Part shown: piece after piece, positions 23,733 through 32,774 of the stretch
Layout: every line of letters starts with the position of its first letter
Numbering within the stretch: position 1 is the stretch's first letter
NCBI RefSeq assembly: GCF_022698165.1
Contig: NZ_JALDAY010000009.1
Coordinates: forward strand, 434,001 to 498,000
Length of the DNA: 64,000 bases
Source of the DNA: Streptomyces cylindrosporus
Lineage (GTDB): Bacteria > Actinomycetota > Actinomycetes > Streptomycetales > Streptomycetaceae
Reading direction: 5' to 3'
Notes under the pieces: model-generated
The model's input: the letters and a program-made list of their open reading frames with translations, nothing else
Database searches by the model: none
What the model was told of the DNA's origin: nothing
Made by a program: the position numbers and the translations under genes

Positions 23733-25571
23733 TCAGCCCAGGGCCTTGTCCAGGTTGAAGGCCGCGCTGATGAGCGCCAGATGCGTGAACGCCTGCGGGA
23801 AATTGCCCTGTTGCTCGCCGGTGTGGCTGATCTCCTCGGCGTACAGGCCCAGATGGTTGGCGTACGTGAGCATCTTCTCGAAGGCGAGCCGTGCCTCGTC
23901 GATGCGCCCGGCGTGCACCATGGCCTCGACGTACCAGAACGAGCAGATGGAGAAGGTGCCTTCGTCGCCGCGCAGTCCGTCGGGGCTGGCCATCGGGTCG
24001 TAGCGGTACACCAGGGAGTCGGACACCAGGTCGTGGGTGAGCGCGTCGAGCGTGGACAGCCACTTCGGGTCGGTCGGCGCGATGAACTTCGTCAGCGGCA
24101 TCATCAGGACCGCCGCGTCCAGCACGTCGTCGTCCTCGTGCTGGACGAACGCCTGCCGCGACTCCGACCAGCCCTGCTTCATGATCCGCCGGTAGATGGT
24201 GTCCCGGCACTCGCGCCAGCGCGGCAGGTCGGCGGGCAGGCCGCGCCGGTTGGCCATGCGGATGGCGCGCTCGATCGCCACCCAGCACATCAGCCGCGAG
24301 TAGAGGAACTTCTTGCGTCCGCCGCGCGTCTCCCAGATCCCCTCGTCGGGCTGGTCCCAGTTCGCGCACACCCACTCCACCAGCGCGCACACGTCGTCCC
24401 ACTGGTCGCTGGAGATGGGCTTGGCCCACTTGTCGTAGAGGTAGATCGAGTCGATGAGCGCGCCGTAGATGTCGAGTTGAAGCTGTTCGGCGGCCGCGTT
24501 GCCGATCCGCACCGGCGCCGAGCCCTGATGCCCTTCCAGATGGTCGAGTTCGACCTCCGCGAGATCGGTGCGGCCGTCGATGCCGTACATGATCTGCAGC
24601 GGGCCGGAGGGCTTGCCGTCGCCCGGACTGACGTGCCGGGTCACGAACTTCATGAACGCCTCGGCCTCCTCGGTGAAGCCGAGCCGCAGCAGCGCGTACA
24701 CGCAGAAGGCCGCGTCCCGCACCCACACATAGCGGTAGTCCCAGTTGCGCTCGCCGCCGAGCTGCTCGGGCAGGCTGGTGGTCGGGGCGGCGACGATCGC
24801 ACCCGTGGGCGCGTAGGTGAGCAGCTTCAGGGTGAGGGCCGAGCGGTGCACCATCTCCCGCCAGCGGCCACGGTACTTGGAGGCGGACAACCAGCGGCGC
24901 CAGTACGCGACCGTGGTGGCGAACTGCTCCTCGGCCTCCAGCTTCGCGCACCGGCGCGGCTCCACGTCCCCGCCGACCTGGTCGAGCGCGAACACCGCCG
25001 TCTCGCCCTCGGAGAGCTTGAAGTCGGCCCGCGCGTCCAGCCCTTCGGCCTCCAGCGGTACGGTCGCCGTGAGGGCGAGGGAGAGTTCGTCGGTCCGGAA
25101 GACCGCCACCTCGCCGGCCATGCGGACGGTGTGCGGCCGGGTGCCGTAGTCGAAGCGCGGCGCGACCCGGGTACGGAACGGGATGGAGCCGCGCACGCAC
25201 ACCACGCGCCGGATCAGCCGGTGCCGCTCGGCCTCCACGGCCCCGCCGTTGACGGGCATGAAGTCCTGCACCTCGCCGACGCCGTCCTCGGTGAAGAAGC
25301 GGGTGATCAGGACGTTGGTGTCGGGGAAGTAGAACTGCTTGGTCTTCGCCGGTACGGCCGCCGCCAGCTCGAAGGACCCGCCGCGCTCGGCGTCCAGGAT
25401 CGCCGCGAAGACGCTGGGCGCGTCGAAGGCCGGGCAGCAGTACCAGTCGATGGTGCCGTCGGTGCCGACCAGGGCGACGCTGCGGAGATCGCCGATCAGC
25501 CCGTGCTCGGCGATCGGCAGATACCGGGGACCGGCTCCGGGGACGCCCTCGCCGCTCGCTTCAGTGCCCAT
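23733..25571 (-). CDS. GH15 family glucoamylase/trehalase
   Basis: A 612-residue cytosolic glycoside hydrolase of family 15; no signal peptide is seen. It has the conserved start PIAEHGLIGDLRSVALVGTDGTIDWYCCPAFDAPSVFA, the NWDYRYVWVRDAAF block, the general-acid region QPDEGIWE, and the general-base region LGLYAEEISHTGEQQGNFPQAFTHLALISAA. The length and motifs agree with actinobacterial GH15 trehalases (the mycobacterial enzyme type), which split intracellular trehalose; glucoamylase activity on alpha-glucans is the alternative. It is flanked by a membrane protein and a DeoR regulator on the same strand, with no clear operon partner. Confidence 0.87.
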   Translation of the reverse strand: MGTEASGEGVPGAGPRYLPIAEHGLIGDLRSVALVGTDGTIDWYCCPAFDAPSVFAAILDAERGGSFELAAAVPAKTKQFYFPDTNVLITRFFTEDGVGEVQDFMPVNGGAVEAERHRLIRRVVCVRGSIPFRTRVAPRFDYGTRPHTVRMAGEVAVFRTDELSLALTATVPLEAEGLDARADFKLSEGETAVFALDQVGGDVEPRRCAKLEAEEQFATTVAYWRRWLSASKYRGRWREMVHRSALTLKLLTYAPTGAIVAAPTTSLPEQLGGERNWDYRYVWVRDAAFCVYALLRLGFTEEAEAFMKFVTRHVSPGDGKPSGPLQIMYGIDGRTDLAEVELDHLEGHQGSAPVRIGNAAAEQLQLDIYGALIDSIYLYDKWAKPISSDQWDDVCALVEWVCANWDQPDEGIWETRGGRKKFLYSRLMCWVAIERAIRMANRRGLPADLPRWRECRDTIYRRIMKQGWSESRQAFVQHEDDDVLDAAVLMMPLTKFIAPTDPKWLSTLDALTHDLVSDSLVYRYDPMASPDGLRGDEGTFSICSFWYVEAMVHAGRIDEARLAFEKMLTYANHLGLYAEEISHTGEQQGNFPQAFTHLALISAAFNLDKALG

Positions 25572-25664
25572 CGCAGCCTCCCTGCCCCGACCCGCATCCC
25601 GCTCCCAGCCTAGGCGGGATCACCTTCGCGAGCGCGGGGATCACGGCAGTCGGTCCGCACTGTG

Positions 25665-26444
25665 TCAGACCGTGAGCACCTGGATCCCCGCCTCCTCGAA
25701 GCGGCGCACCGCCTCCGCGGTCGCCGCCGTGTCCGTCACGAGTGTGTCCACCGCTTCCGCGGCGCAGATCCGGGCGAACGCCCGCTGCCCCAGCTTGCTG
25801 GAGTCGGCCGCCACGACCACCCGCTCGGCCCGCTCGCACAGCAGCCGGTTGATCGCGGCCTCCGCCTCGTCGTGCGCGGCCGCACCGTGCGCGGCGTCGA
25901 AGGCGACCACGCCGAGCACCGCCACGTCGATCGTGATCTGCCCGAGCACGCCGTCCGCGAGCGGCCCGATGAGCTCGTACGACTGCGGACGCGCGACCCC
26001 GCCGGTCACCACGATCTTGAACTGGGGCCGCACGGCGAGCTCGTTGGCGATGTTGAGCGCGTTCGTGACGATCGTGAGCGCAGGCGAACCGGACGTCAGA
26101 TCGCCGCGCACGGCGAGCGCCCGTGCCACCTCGGTCGTGGTCGTGCCGCCGGTCAGCCCGACCGCCTCACCCGGCGCGATCAGCTCCGCGACCGCCCTCG
26201 CGATCCGCTGCTTCTCGGACGCATGCCGCGCGGTCTTGTAGCGCAGCGGCAGCTCGTACGACACCCCGTGCACGACCGCGCCGCCCCGGGTCCGCACCAG
26301 CATCTGCTGCTCCGCCAGCTGGTCGAAGTCGCGCCGGATCGTCGCCGCCGAGACCTCCAGCTCGGCGGCCGCCTCCTCGACGTCCAGCCGGCCGCGCTCC
26401 ACGAGCAGCTCCAGCAGCGCCTTCCAGCGGGCGTCCCGCGACAT
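25665..26444 (-). CDS. DeoR/AgaR-family transcriptional repressor
   Basis: A 259-residue regulator. The N-terminal winged helix (WKALLELLVERGRLDVEEAAAELEVSAATIRRDFDQL) is of DeoR type, and the C-terminal sugar-phosphate sensor domain has TGGTTTTEVARAL and VVVAADSSKLGQRAF. DeoR proteins sense phosphorylated sugars. It is divergent from the SIS and aldolase genes, and repeats between them overlap a promoter, so it most likely represses that sugar pathway. ATG at 26444 is chosen over GTG at 26450 because GGAGAG is correctly spaced only from the former. Confidence 0.88.
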   Translation of the reverse strand: MSRDARWKALLELLVERGRLDVEEAAAELEVSAATIRRDFDQLAEQQMLVRTRGGAVVHGVSYELPLRYKTARHASEKQRIARAVAELIAPGEAVGLTGGTTTTEVARALAVRGDLTSGSPALTIVTNALNIANELAVRPQFKIVVTGGVARPQSYELIGPLADGVLGQITIDVAVLGVVAFDAAHGAAAHDEAEAAINRLLCERAERVVVAADSSKLGQRAFARICAAEAVDTLVTDTAATAEAVRRFEEAGIQVLTV

Positions 26445-26507
26445 CCGCACTCTCCGATCCTCGCCCGTGCCTCGAACTCCCGGCGACCTTAGCGCACCCC
26501 GGTTGCT

Positions 26508-26531
26508 CTCGAATGCTTGATTGTGCTCGAA
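26508..26531. promoter_or_regulatory. Direct CTCGAA repeats, candidate DeoR operator
   Basis: CTCGAA occurs at 26508-26513 and again at 26526-26531, 18 bp apart, within longer similar blocks (TGCTCTCGAATGCTTG and TGTGCTCGAAAGCTCG). The repeats flank and overlap the -35 of the promoter reading to the SIS gene, the usual arrangement for a DeoR-family repressor. The assignment rests on position and repetition only. Confidence 0.45.
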
Positions 26532-26544
26532 AGCTCGCTATATC
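26517..26544 (+). promoter_or_regulatory. Sigma70-like promoter for the SIS-aldolase operon
   Basis: TTGATT (26517-26522) and TATATC (26539-26544) are separated by 16 bp, 47 bp before the SIS gene start. The AT-rich -10 stands out against the surrounding high-GC DNA. Confidence 0.55.
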
Positions 26545-26590
26545 TTGCAAGAAAGAGCAGATCGAGAAGCAGGTCAGAGAGGGATCCGGC

Positions 26591-27472
26591 ATGACCCATG
26601 TCGAGGACGAGCTGATGACCCAGCCCGAGTGCTGGACCCGGGCCGCCGCCGAAGCGGCACGCCACGCCGGGGCACTCCCGGCGCCGGGCGAGCGCGTCGC
26701 GATCGTCGGATGCGGCACCTCGTACTTCATGGCCCAGTCGGCCGCCGCGCTGCGCGAGGGCGTGGGCCAGGGCGAGACGGACGCCTTCGCCGCCTCCGAG
26801 TTCCCGCACGGCCGTGCGTACGACCGCGTCGTGGCCCTGACCCGCTCCGGCACCACGACCGAAGTGCTGGAGCTGCTCGGCGAGTTGAGGGGACGCATCC
26901 GCACGACCGCGATCACCGCCGACCCGGACACACCGGTCATGACCGCCGCGGACGACGTCGTCGTGCTCGACTACGCCGACGAACGGTCCGTCGTGCAGAC
27001 CCGGTTCGCCACCACCGCGCTCACCCTGCTCCGCGCCCACCTCGGCCTGCACACCGACGCGGTCGTCGCCGACGCCCGCACCGCACTCGCGACCCCGCTG
27101 CCCGAAGGGCTCGTCGGCTGCACGCAGTTCACCTTCCTCGGCCGGGGCTGGACAGTGGGCCTGGCCAACGAGGCCGGACTGAAGATGCGCGAGGCCTCAC
27201 TCGCCTGGACCGAGGCCTACCCGGCGATGGAGTACCGGCACGGACCCATCAGCATCACGACCAGGGGCACGGCGACCTGGATGCTCGGCGAGGCACCCGA
27301 AGGGCTGGCCGAGCAGGTGCGCGAGACCGGCGGGTTGTGGGTGCCCGGCACTCTCGACCCCCTCGCCGAGCTGGTCCGCGCCCAGCGCCTCGCGGTCGCC
27401 GTCGCCGCGGCCCGCGACCTCGACCCGGACCGCCCCCGCCACCTCACCCGTTCGGTGATCCTGGCGCCCTGA
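26591..27472 (+). CDS. SIS-domain sugar isomerase/deaminase (AgaS-like)
   Basis: A 293-residue protein with two tandem sugar-isomerase (SIS) domains: the first shows VGCGTSYFMAQSAA and LTRSGTTTEVLEL, the second FLGRGWTVGLANEAGLKMREA and MEYRHGPISI. These are the phosphosugar-binding loops also found in the isomerase half of GlmS, but there is no glutaminase domain, so it does not make glucosamine-6-phosphate from glutamine. In this context a catabolic AgaS-type ketose/aldose isomerase or amino-sugar-phosphate deaminase is the better guess. GAGAGGG precedes ATG. It is followed 65 bp later by a class II aldolase and is divergent from the DeoR repressor. Confidence 0.82.
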   Translation: MTHVEDELMTQPECWTRAAAEAARHAGALPAPGERVAIVGCGTSYFMAQSAAALREGVGQGETDAFAASEFPHGRAYDRVVALTRSGTTTEVLELLGELRGRIRTTAITADPDTPVMTAADDVVVLDYADERSVVQTRFATTALTLLRAHLGLHTDAVVADARTALATPLPEGLVGCTQFTFLGRGWTVGLANEAGLKMREASLAWTEAYPAMEYRHGPISITTRGTATWMLGEAPEGLAEQVRETGGLWVPGTLDPLAELVRAQRLAVAVAAARDLDPDRPRHLTRSVILAP

Positions 27473-27537
27473 CGATCCCCGGCGCTCCGACGGTCCCTGA
27501 CGCCGTCTCAAAGCCGCATCCTCGCAAGGGAGAAGCC

Positions 27538-28413
27538 GTGCCCCTCGTCACCACCGGCGAACTCGTCACCCGTGCCGCCGCCGCGCACTCCGCCGTCGCC
27601 TCCTTCAACATCATCACCCTGGAACACGTCGAAGCCGTCATCGCCGGCGCCGAGGCGGCCGACGCGCCCGTCGTCCTCCAAGTCAGCGAGAACGCGGTCA
27701 AGTTCCGCTACGGACGGCTGCTCCCGCTCGCCCGCGCCGCCGTCACCGCCGCCGAACGCGCCGCCGTACCCGTCGGCCTGCACCTGGACCACGTCCAGAG
27801 CGACGACCTGCTGCGCCAGGCGGCCGACGCCGGATTCAGCTCCGTGATGTACGACGCGGCCCGCCTGCCCTACGCGCAGAACCTCGCCGCGACCCGCATC
27901 GCCGCCGACTGGGCGCACGCTCAAGGCCTGTGGATCGAGGCCGAGTTGGGCCAGGTCGGCGGCAAGTTCGGCCAGCCGGCGCTGGACGCCCACGCGCCCG
28001 GCGCCCGCACCGACCCCGCCGAGGCCCGCGCCTTCGTCGCCGACTCCGGGGTGGACGCCCTCGCCGTGGCCATCGGCAGCACCCACGCCATGACCACCCG
28101 CACCGCCACCCTCGACCACGACCTCCTCAAACGCCTCTCGGCCACCCTCGACGTGCCGCTGGTCCTGCATGGCTCCTCCGGCGTGCCCGACGACGAGCTG
28201 GCCGCGGCGGTCGCGGGCGGCATAGCCAAGGTGAACGTCGGCACGGCCCTCAACATCGCGATGACGGGCGCGATCCGCGAGTTCCTCGCCGCTCACCCGG
28301 AGGCGGTCGACTCCCGCAAGTACCTGAGCGTGGGCCGGGAGGCGATGGCCCGCGCGGTGACCGGCATCATCACGGCCCTCGCCCGACCGCTGAAGGGCTC
28401 CGAACGCCCCTGA
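27538..28413 (+). CDS. Class II (zinc) ketose-bisphosphate aldolase
   Basis: A 291-residue aldolase of the Fba/GatY/KbaY class. It shows SFNIITLEHVEAVIAGAE, the Zn-binding LHLDHVQSDDLL, the phosphate-binding HGSSGVPDDEL, and KVNVGTALNIAMT. It would cleave a ketose-bisphosphate to dihydroxyacetone phosphate and an aldehyde. Pairing with a SIS protein and a DeoR regulator points to tagatose- or amino-sugar-derived substrates rather than glycolysis. GTG at 27538 follows AAGGGAGAAG. The gene ends directly against the convergent methyltransferase gene with no bases between stops. Confidence 0.87.
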   Translation: MPLVTTGELVTRAAAAHSAVASFNIITLEHVEAVIAGAEAADAPVVLQVSENAVKFRYGRLLPLARAAVTAAERAAVPVGLHLDHVQSDDLLRQAADAGFSSVMYDAARLPYAQNLAATRIAADWAHAQGLWIEAELGQVGGKFGQPALDAHAPGARTDPAEARAFVADSGVDALAVAIGSTHAMTTRTATLDHDLLKRLSATLDVPLVLHGSSGVPDDELAAAVAGGIAKVNVGTALNIAMTGAIREFLAAHPEAVDSRKYLSVGREAMARAVTGIITALARPLKGSERP

Positions 28414-29559
28414 TCACTTCTTGACGGCCTTCAGCACCACGAACTTCGGGTCGCTGGCGACCAGTTGACTGTTGCCGAAGAGCTTGCGCAGCTTCACGTG
28501 GTAGCCGAGGTGCCGGTTCCCGATTACCCACAGCTCACCGCCGGGCCGCAGCACTCGCTGCGCCCCGGCGAACATCCGCCACGCCGTCGCGTCGGTCGTC
28601 GCCTGGTGGGAGTGGAACGGCGGATTGTTCAGCACGAGGTCGACACTCCCGGCCGGCACCCCCGCAAGCCCGTCCCCGACCCGGAACTCGGCGTGCCCCG
28701 GCACCCCGTTCGCCTTGTACGTCGCCTCCGCCGAGGCCACGGCCTGGAACGACTCGTCCACGAACAGCACCTCGGCCCCGGGATCGCCGACCGCGACCGC
28801 CGTACCGACCACCCCGTTGCCGCACCCGAGGTCCACCACCCGCCGGCCACCACCGGCCGCGGGCAGATGCCGGAGGAAGAAGCGGGTGCCGATGTCGAGC
28901 CGGTCCGCGCAGAACACGCCCGCGTGGTTGACGACCGTGCGCCCCGAGACCGCGCCGATGCTGTCGGGCAGCGTGTAGGTGTACGGCCACGGGTTGGCGG
29001 GCCGCTCCAGCGCGGGGTCCGGGGTGCAGAAGATCAGCCGGGCCTTCTTCTCGGCCAACGAGGTGCGCGTCGGACCGAGGACGCGCTCGAAGAGCCGGAG
29101 CGTGGAGGTGTGGATCTCCTTGACCATGCCGGTGCCGACGACCACCGTCCCCGCGTGCACCGCGGGCGCCAGCCGCGACAGCTGGTCCTCCAGCAGCGCC
29201 AGGCTCTTCGGCACCCGCACCAGCAGCACGTCCACCCGCTCGGGCGGCGCGTCCTGCGTGGTCAGCAGCCCCACCGTGCCCGGCTCCACGCCACTGCGCG
29301 CGAGGTTGGCCTTCGTCGCCTCCTGCGCCAGGAACGAGTCCGTGATCTGCACCGGCCGCCGCCCGGCCAACGCCGTGACCAGGGCACCCCACCGGTCACC
29401 GACGACCACCACCGTGCCGTCCAGCGGCACCTTCTCCTCGGCGAGATGCCTGAGCACGTACTCGTCGGAGGCGTCCCAGGCACGCAGCCGGTCGCGCGGG
29501 TCCTCGGGGAAGCGGGCCAGATCGAGCTCGCCCCACGGCGTCGTCATACGGTCGTTCAT
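28414..29559 (-). CDS. rlmG: RlmG/RsmC-like 23S rRNA guanine-N2 methyltransferase
   Basis: A 381-residue SAM-dependent methyltransferase with the two-domain layout of RlmG/RsmC: a degenerate N-terminal Rossmann half and a catalytic C-terminal half. The C-terminal half has the SAM motif VDLGCGNGVVGTAVA (near 236-250) and the target-base motif LNNPPFHS (near 305), the NPPF form typical of exocyclic-amine methylation of guanine. RlmG modifies G1835 of 23S rRNA in E. coli; RsmC acts on 16S. The N-terminus (WGELDLARFP, DEYVLRHL) favours RlmG. A second ATG at 29547 is also possible since no strong ribosome binding site is seen. Confidence 0.8.
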   Translation of the reverse strand: MNDRMTTPWGELDLARFPEDPRDRLRAWDASDEYVLRHLAEEKVPLDGTVVVVGDRWGALVTALAGRRPVQITDSFLAQEATKANLARSGVEPGTVGLLTTQDAPPERVDVLLVRVPKSLALLEDQLSRLAPAVHAGTVVVGTGMVKEIHTSTLRLFERVLGPTRTSLAEKKARLIFCTPDPALERPANPWPYTYTLPDSIGAVSGRTVVNHAGVFCADRLDIGTRFFLRHLPAAGGGRRVVDLGCGNGVVGTAVAVGDPGAEVLFVDESFQAVASAEATYKANGVPGHAEFRVGDGLAGVPAGSVDLVLNNPPFHSHQATTDATAWRMFAGAQRVLRPGGELWVIGNRHLGYHVKLRKLFGNSQLVASDPKFVVLKAVKK

Positions 29560-29731
29560 CGTGCGTCAAGGCTAGCGGAGCCGCAGTTCAGACCCGGTCG
29601 GGCAGGATGGGCAGCGGCAACACGGGGCGTTTTCGCCGGCCGGACGGGCACCGTGCGGACGTACGGACAACGCGCTCCCGGTCAGCGCCCCGTAGCCCGT
29701 CGTAATCGCGGATCATGGGAGACTCGCCCTC

Positions 29732-30970
29732 ATGAGCGGCAAGGCGGACCCCCGGCCGACGGGGGAAGGGACCACCTCGAGGACGCGGCTGGACCGGGGG
29801 CGCGGAGCGCTCGGGCCCGCGTTGGAGCTCGTGCACACCGGTCGCGCGCCCACCCGCGCCGTGCTCACCGCCGAGCTGGGCGTGACCCGCGCCACCGCGG
29901 GCGCGGTCGCCGCCGAGCTGGAGGCCCTGGGGCTGATCCGCGTCGACGCCCGGCCGGGTGCCGCCGCGGGCTCCCAGGGCAGGCCCTCCCACCGGCTGGC
30001 CGTCGCCGACGACGGACCGGTCGTGCTCGCCGCACAGGTGCACGCCGACGGATTCCGCGCGGCGCTGGTCGGCCTCGGCGGGCGGATCGTCGCCACCACG
30101 CCGGGCTGCGAGATCGTCGACGCCGACCCGGCGAAGGTCGTCGGCTCGGTCGTGGAAGCCGGCGCCGAGCTGCTGCGTTCGACGGGCCGCCGCTGCGTCG
30201 GCGCCGGACTCGCCGTACCCTCCGCGGTCGCCGAACCCGACGGCCTCGCCCTCAACCCCCTGCACCTGGCCTGGCCCGTCGGCGCGCCGGTCCGCCGGAT
30301 CTTCGCCGAGTGCGTGCGCGCGGCCGGGATCACCGGACCCGCCTTCGCGGGCAACGACGTCAACCTCGCCGCCCTCGCCGAGCACCGGCACGGCGCCGGC
30401 CGCGGCGCCCGGGACCTGCTGTGCGTGGCGACCGGACACCGGGGCGTGGGCGGCGCACTGGTCCTCGACGGCCGTCTGCACACGGGCAGTTCGGGCCTGG
30501 CCCTGGAGGTCGGCCACCTCACCGTCAACCCCGAGGGCCGCCCCTGCCACTGCGGCAGCCGTGGCTGCCTCGACGTCGAGGCCGACCCGCTGGCCCTCCT
30601 CACCGCCGCGGGCCGCGCGCCCGGCCCCGAGATGTCCCTGCTCAAGCAGGCCGACGACCTCGTCCGCAACCACTACGACGACCCCGTGATCCGCGCCGCC
30701 ACCGAGGCCCTCATCGACCGCCTCGGCCTGGGACTCGCGGGCCTGGTCAACATCCTGAACCCCGACCGGATCATCCTCGGCGGCCTCCACCGCACCCTCC
30801 TCGAAGCCGACCCCGAGCGCCTGCGGGCCGTCGTCGCCGACCGCAGCCTGTGGGGCCAGAGCGGCGGCGTCCCCATCCTGGCCTGCACCCTCGACCACAA
30901 CAGCCTGGTCGGCGCGGCCGAGTTGGCCTGGCAGCCGGTCCTGGACGATCCGCTGGGAGCACTCACCTGA
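29732..30970 (+). CDS. ROK-family transcriptional regulator
   Basis: A 412-residue protein of the NagC/XylR class. It has an N-terminal winged helix (LVHTGRAPTRAVLTAELGVTRATAGAVAAEL), then a ROK sugar-binding domain with AGNDVNLAALAEH and the zinc motif CHCGSRGCLDVEA. The glycine-rich kinase region reads TGHRGVGGALVLDG. Such proteins repress sugar genes and release DNA on binding sugar. No dedicated target is adjacent; the gene stands alone between a convergent MocR gene and a divergent methyltransferase gene. GGGAGA lies 11 bp before the ATG. Confidence 0.87.
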   Translation: MSGKADPRPTGEGTTSRTRLDRGRGALGPALELVHTGRAPTRAVLTAELGVTRATAGAVAAELEALGLIRVDARPGAAAGSQGRPSHRLAVADDGPVVLAAQVHADGFRAALVGLGGRIVATTPGCEIVDADPAKVVGSVVEAGAELLRSTGRRCVGAGLAVPSAVAEPDGLALNPLHLAWPVGAPVRRIFAECVRAAGITGPAFAGNDVNLAALAEHRHGAGRGARDLLCVATGHRGVGGALVLDGRLHTGSSGLALEVGHLTVNPEGRPCHCGSRGCLDVEADPLALLTAAGRAPGPEMSLLKQADDLVRNHYDDPVIRAATEALIDRLGLGLAGLVNILNPDRIILGGLHRTLLEADPERLRAVVADRSLWGQSGGVPILACTLDHNSLVGAAELAWQPVLDDPLGALT

Positions 30971-30989
30971 GGCTCACGCCACGCCCCAG

Positions 30990-32426
30990 TCAGGCACCGG
31001 CAGTGGGCGTCGGCGCCGGCCGGCTCTCCTCGACCGCCGCACGGAGGTGGCGGACCGCTTCCCGCACCGCGTTGTCGGCGAGATTGCCGTAGCCGAGGAC
31101 CAGACCGTGGTCGGCGTGTTCGTCGGTGGCGTGATAGGCGGCGAGGTCGGCGACGCGCAGTGACCGGCGGGCCGCCGCGGTGACCACGGCCGCGGTGTCC
31201 ACCCTGGTCGGCAGCCGGAGGATGAGGTGGAGGCCCGCCGCGATGCCGGAGACCGGAGCGCCGGGGAGCTCGTCGGCGAGGGCCTGGACGAGGGCGTCGC
31301 GCCGCTTGCGGTAGCGCTGCCGGCAGGCCCGGAGGTGACGGTCGTAGCCGCCCGACTCCAGCAGCGCGGCGAAGGCGAGCTGATCGACCGTCGAGGGCTG
31401 GGTCGCCGCCTGGTCGGCCCGGTGCAGGTGAGCGGTCCAGCGCGGCGGCGCCACGATCCACCCGATGCCGAGCGCCGGGGACAAGATCTTGCTGAGCGAC
31501 TTGAAGAGGATCACACGGGAGGGATCCATGCCCTGCAGGGCCGCCACCGGGCGACGGTCGTAGCGGAACTCCGCGTCGTAGTCGTCCTCCAGCACGACGC
31601 CGTCCACCTGCCGGGCCCAGTGCAGCAGGGCGGCGCGCCGCTCGGGAGCGAGCACGCTGCCGAGGGGGAACTGGTGGGCGGGAGTCGCCAGTACCGCCCT
31701 GAGCCCCGGACGCCCGGCCAGCTCCTCGGTGCGCAAACCACCGCCGTCCGCGCCGATCGGCACCGGATCCAGGCCCGCGGCCCGGATCACCTCACGCAGC
31801 CGTGTCCAGCCCGGCTCCTCGCAGCCCACCGCGATGATGCCCTCGGCGCGCAGCGCCCGGCACACGCGCCGCACTCCGTCGGTCACGCTCGTGCACACCG
31901 TCACGTCCTGCGGCGTCGTCGAGACGCCCCGGGAGCGGCCCAGGTACTCCGCGAGCAGCCGCCTGAGCCGGAGGTGACCGCCGGACGGGGGATAGCCGAA
32001 CTCCGTGTACGCCGCCGTCGTCACCTGCGCACGGACGGCGTCGGCCCAACGGCGGCGCGGGAACGCGCGCAGATCCGGCAGGCCGGGTGCGAGGTCGAAA
32101 CGGGCCACGGCCTCCTGGCGGGCCACCGGCTGCCGCCCGTCCGCGTCGGACGCGTTCGACCAGCGCACCCGGGTGCCGGAACCGGTCTGCGCCTCCAGAT
32201 ATCCCTCGGCGACCAGCTGGCCGTACGCCTCGGTCACCGCCCAGCGCGAACAGCCGAGGTCAGCCGCCAGCTGCCGGCTGGGCGGCAGAGCGGTGCCGAC
32301 CTCGATCCGCCCCTCCCTGATCGCCGCCCGCAGCGCCCGCTTCACCCGCTCGTGCAGCAGGCCCTCGCCGGACCGTCCCAGGTGCAGCAGCAGGTCGCCC
32401 GCCAGATTGGTCTGTGATTCCCGCAT
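30990..32426 (-). CDS. MocR/GabR-type regulator (GntR + aminotransferase domain)
   Basis: A 478-residue fusion of a GntR winged helix (LLHERVKRALRAAIREGRIEVGTALPPSRQLAADLG, about 15-80) and a fold-type I aminotransferase domain. The PLP lysine lies in the block KSLSKILSPALGIGW, and the cofactor-binding aspartate lies in VVLEDDYDAEF. MocR proteins use PLP or PLP-amino acid adducts as effectors and usually control a divergent gene. Here the divergent genes are a 73-residue protein and an RpiB-like isomerase, with direct repeats in between. ATG at 32426 is chosen because the winged helix starts shortly after it; in-frame starts further upstream would cover the regulatory region. Confidence 0.85.
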   Translation of the reverse strand: MRESQTNLAGDLLLHLGRSGEGLLHERVKRALRAAIREGRIEVGTALPPSRQLAADLGCSRWAVTEAYGQLVAEGYLEAQTGSGTRVRWSNASDADGRQPVARQEAVARFDLAPGLPDLRAFPRRRWADAVRAQVTTAAYTEFGYPPSGGHLRLRRLLAEYLGRSRGVSTTPQDVTVCTSVTDGVRRVCRALRAEGIIAVGCEEPGWTRLREVIRAAGLDPVPIGADGGGLRTEELAGRPGLRAVLATPAHQFPLGSVLAPERRAALLHWARQVDGVVLEDDYDAEFRYDRRPVAALQGMDPSRVILFKSLSKILSPALGIGWIVAPPRWTAHLHRADQAATQPSTVDQLAFAALLESGGYDRHLRACRQRYRKRRDALVQALADELPGAPVSGIAAGLHLILRLPTRVDTAAVVTAAARRSLRVADLAAYHATDEHADHGLVLGYGNLADNAVREAVRHLRAAVEESRPAPTPTAGA

Positions 32427-32453
32427 GCCATTGGACAGTAGCAGCGAGCCATT
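32427..32453. promoter_or_regulatory. GCCATT direct repeats, candidate MocR operator
   Basis: GCCATT occurs at 32427-32432 and 32448-32453, exactly 21 bp (two helical turns) apart, within the divergent region of the MocR gene. MocR-family dimers typically bind direct repeats. Only two short matches support this. Confidence 0.3.
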
Positions 32454-32542
32454 CCTTCGTAGCGTCGACCACGACGGCACGGCGACCGGCCGGTCGGCAT
32501 CGCCAAGCACATGGAATCGCCCATCACATGAAGGAGACTGCC

Positions 32543-32764
32543 GTGACTCTCGTCAGGCGCTCACTGCCCGCTCAGACCCACCCGCTGTTCCGCGCCGTGT
32601 TCGACGACTGGTACGCCAGGGCCGGCGCCCTGTCGGCGCTGCCGGACGCGCCGGTCGTCCCGGACGAGCCCCGGCGACGCCGGTTGGTGATCCGCGGCGG
32701 CCGACCGGCACGGCGCATCCGCACCGCGGAGGTACTGAGGACGCCCGGCGCGTGCCCCGAGTAG
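32543..32764 (+). CDS. Small basic hypothetical protein (73 aa)
   Basis: I do not recognise this protein. It begins TLVRRSLPAQTHPLFRAVFDDWYARAG and becomes arginine-rich (PRRRRLVIRGGRPARRIR). AAGGAG sits 6 bp before GTG 32543, a near-ideal ribosome binding site that makes translation likely; ATG at 32528 overlaps that site and is rejected. It lies divergently from the MocR regulator and 10 bp before the RpiB-like gene, so both are likely under MocR control. No membrane span or signal peptide is visible. Confidence 0.6.
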   Translation: MTLVRRSLPAQTHPLFRAVFDDWYARAGALSALPDAPVVPDEPRRRRLVIRGGRPARRIRTAEVLRTPGACPE

Positions 32765-32774
32765 GCTCCGGGAC

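Noticed and set aside
22674..25613. 979-codon plus-strand frame opposite the GH15 and membrane protein genes
   Set aside because: Antisense shadow; GH15 motifs are on the minus strand.
26591..27472. SIS protein as GlmS (glucosamine-6-phosphate synthase)
   Set aside because: It has only the two isomerase domains, lacks the N-terminal glutaminase with its catalytic cysteine, and sits in a catabolic gene set.
28465..31092. 875-codon plus-strand frame across the methyltransferase and ROK genes
   Set aside because: Shadow in another frame; the ROK protein and RlmG-like protein have complete domains in their own frames.
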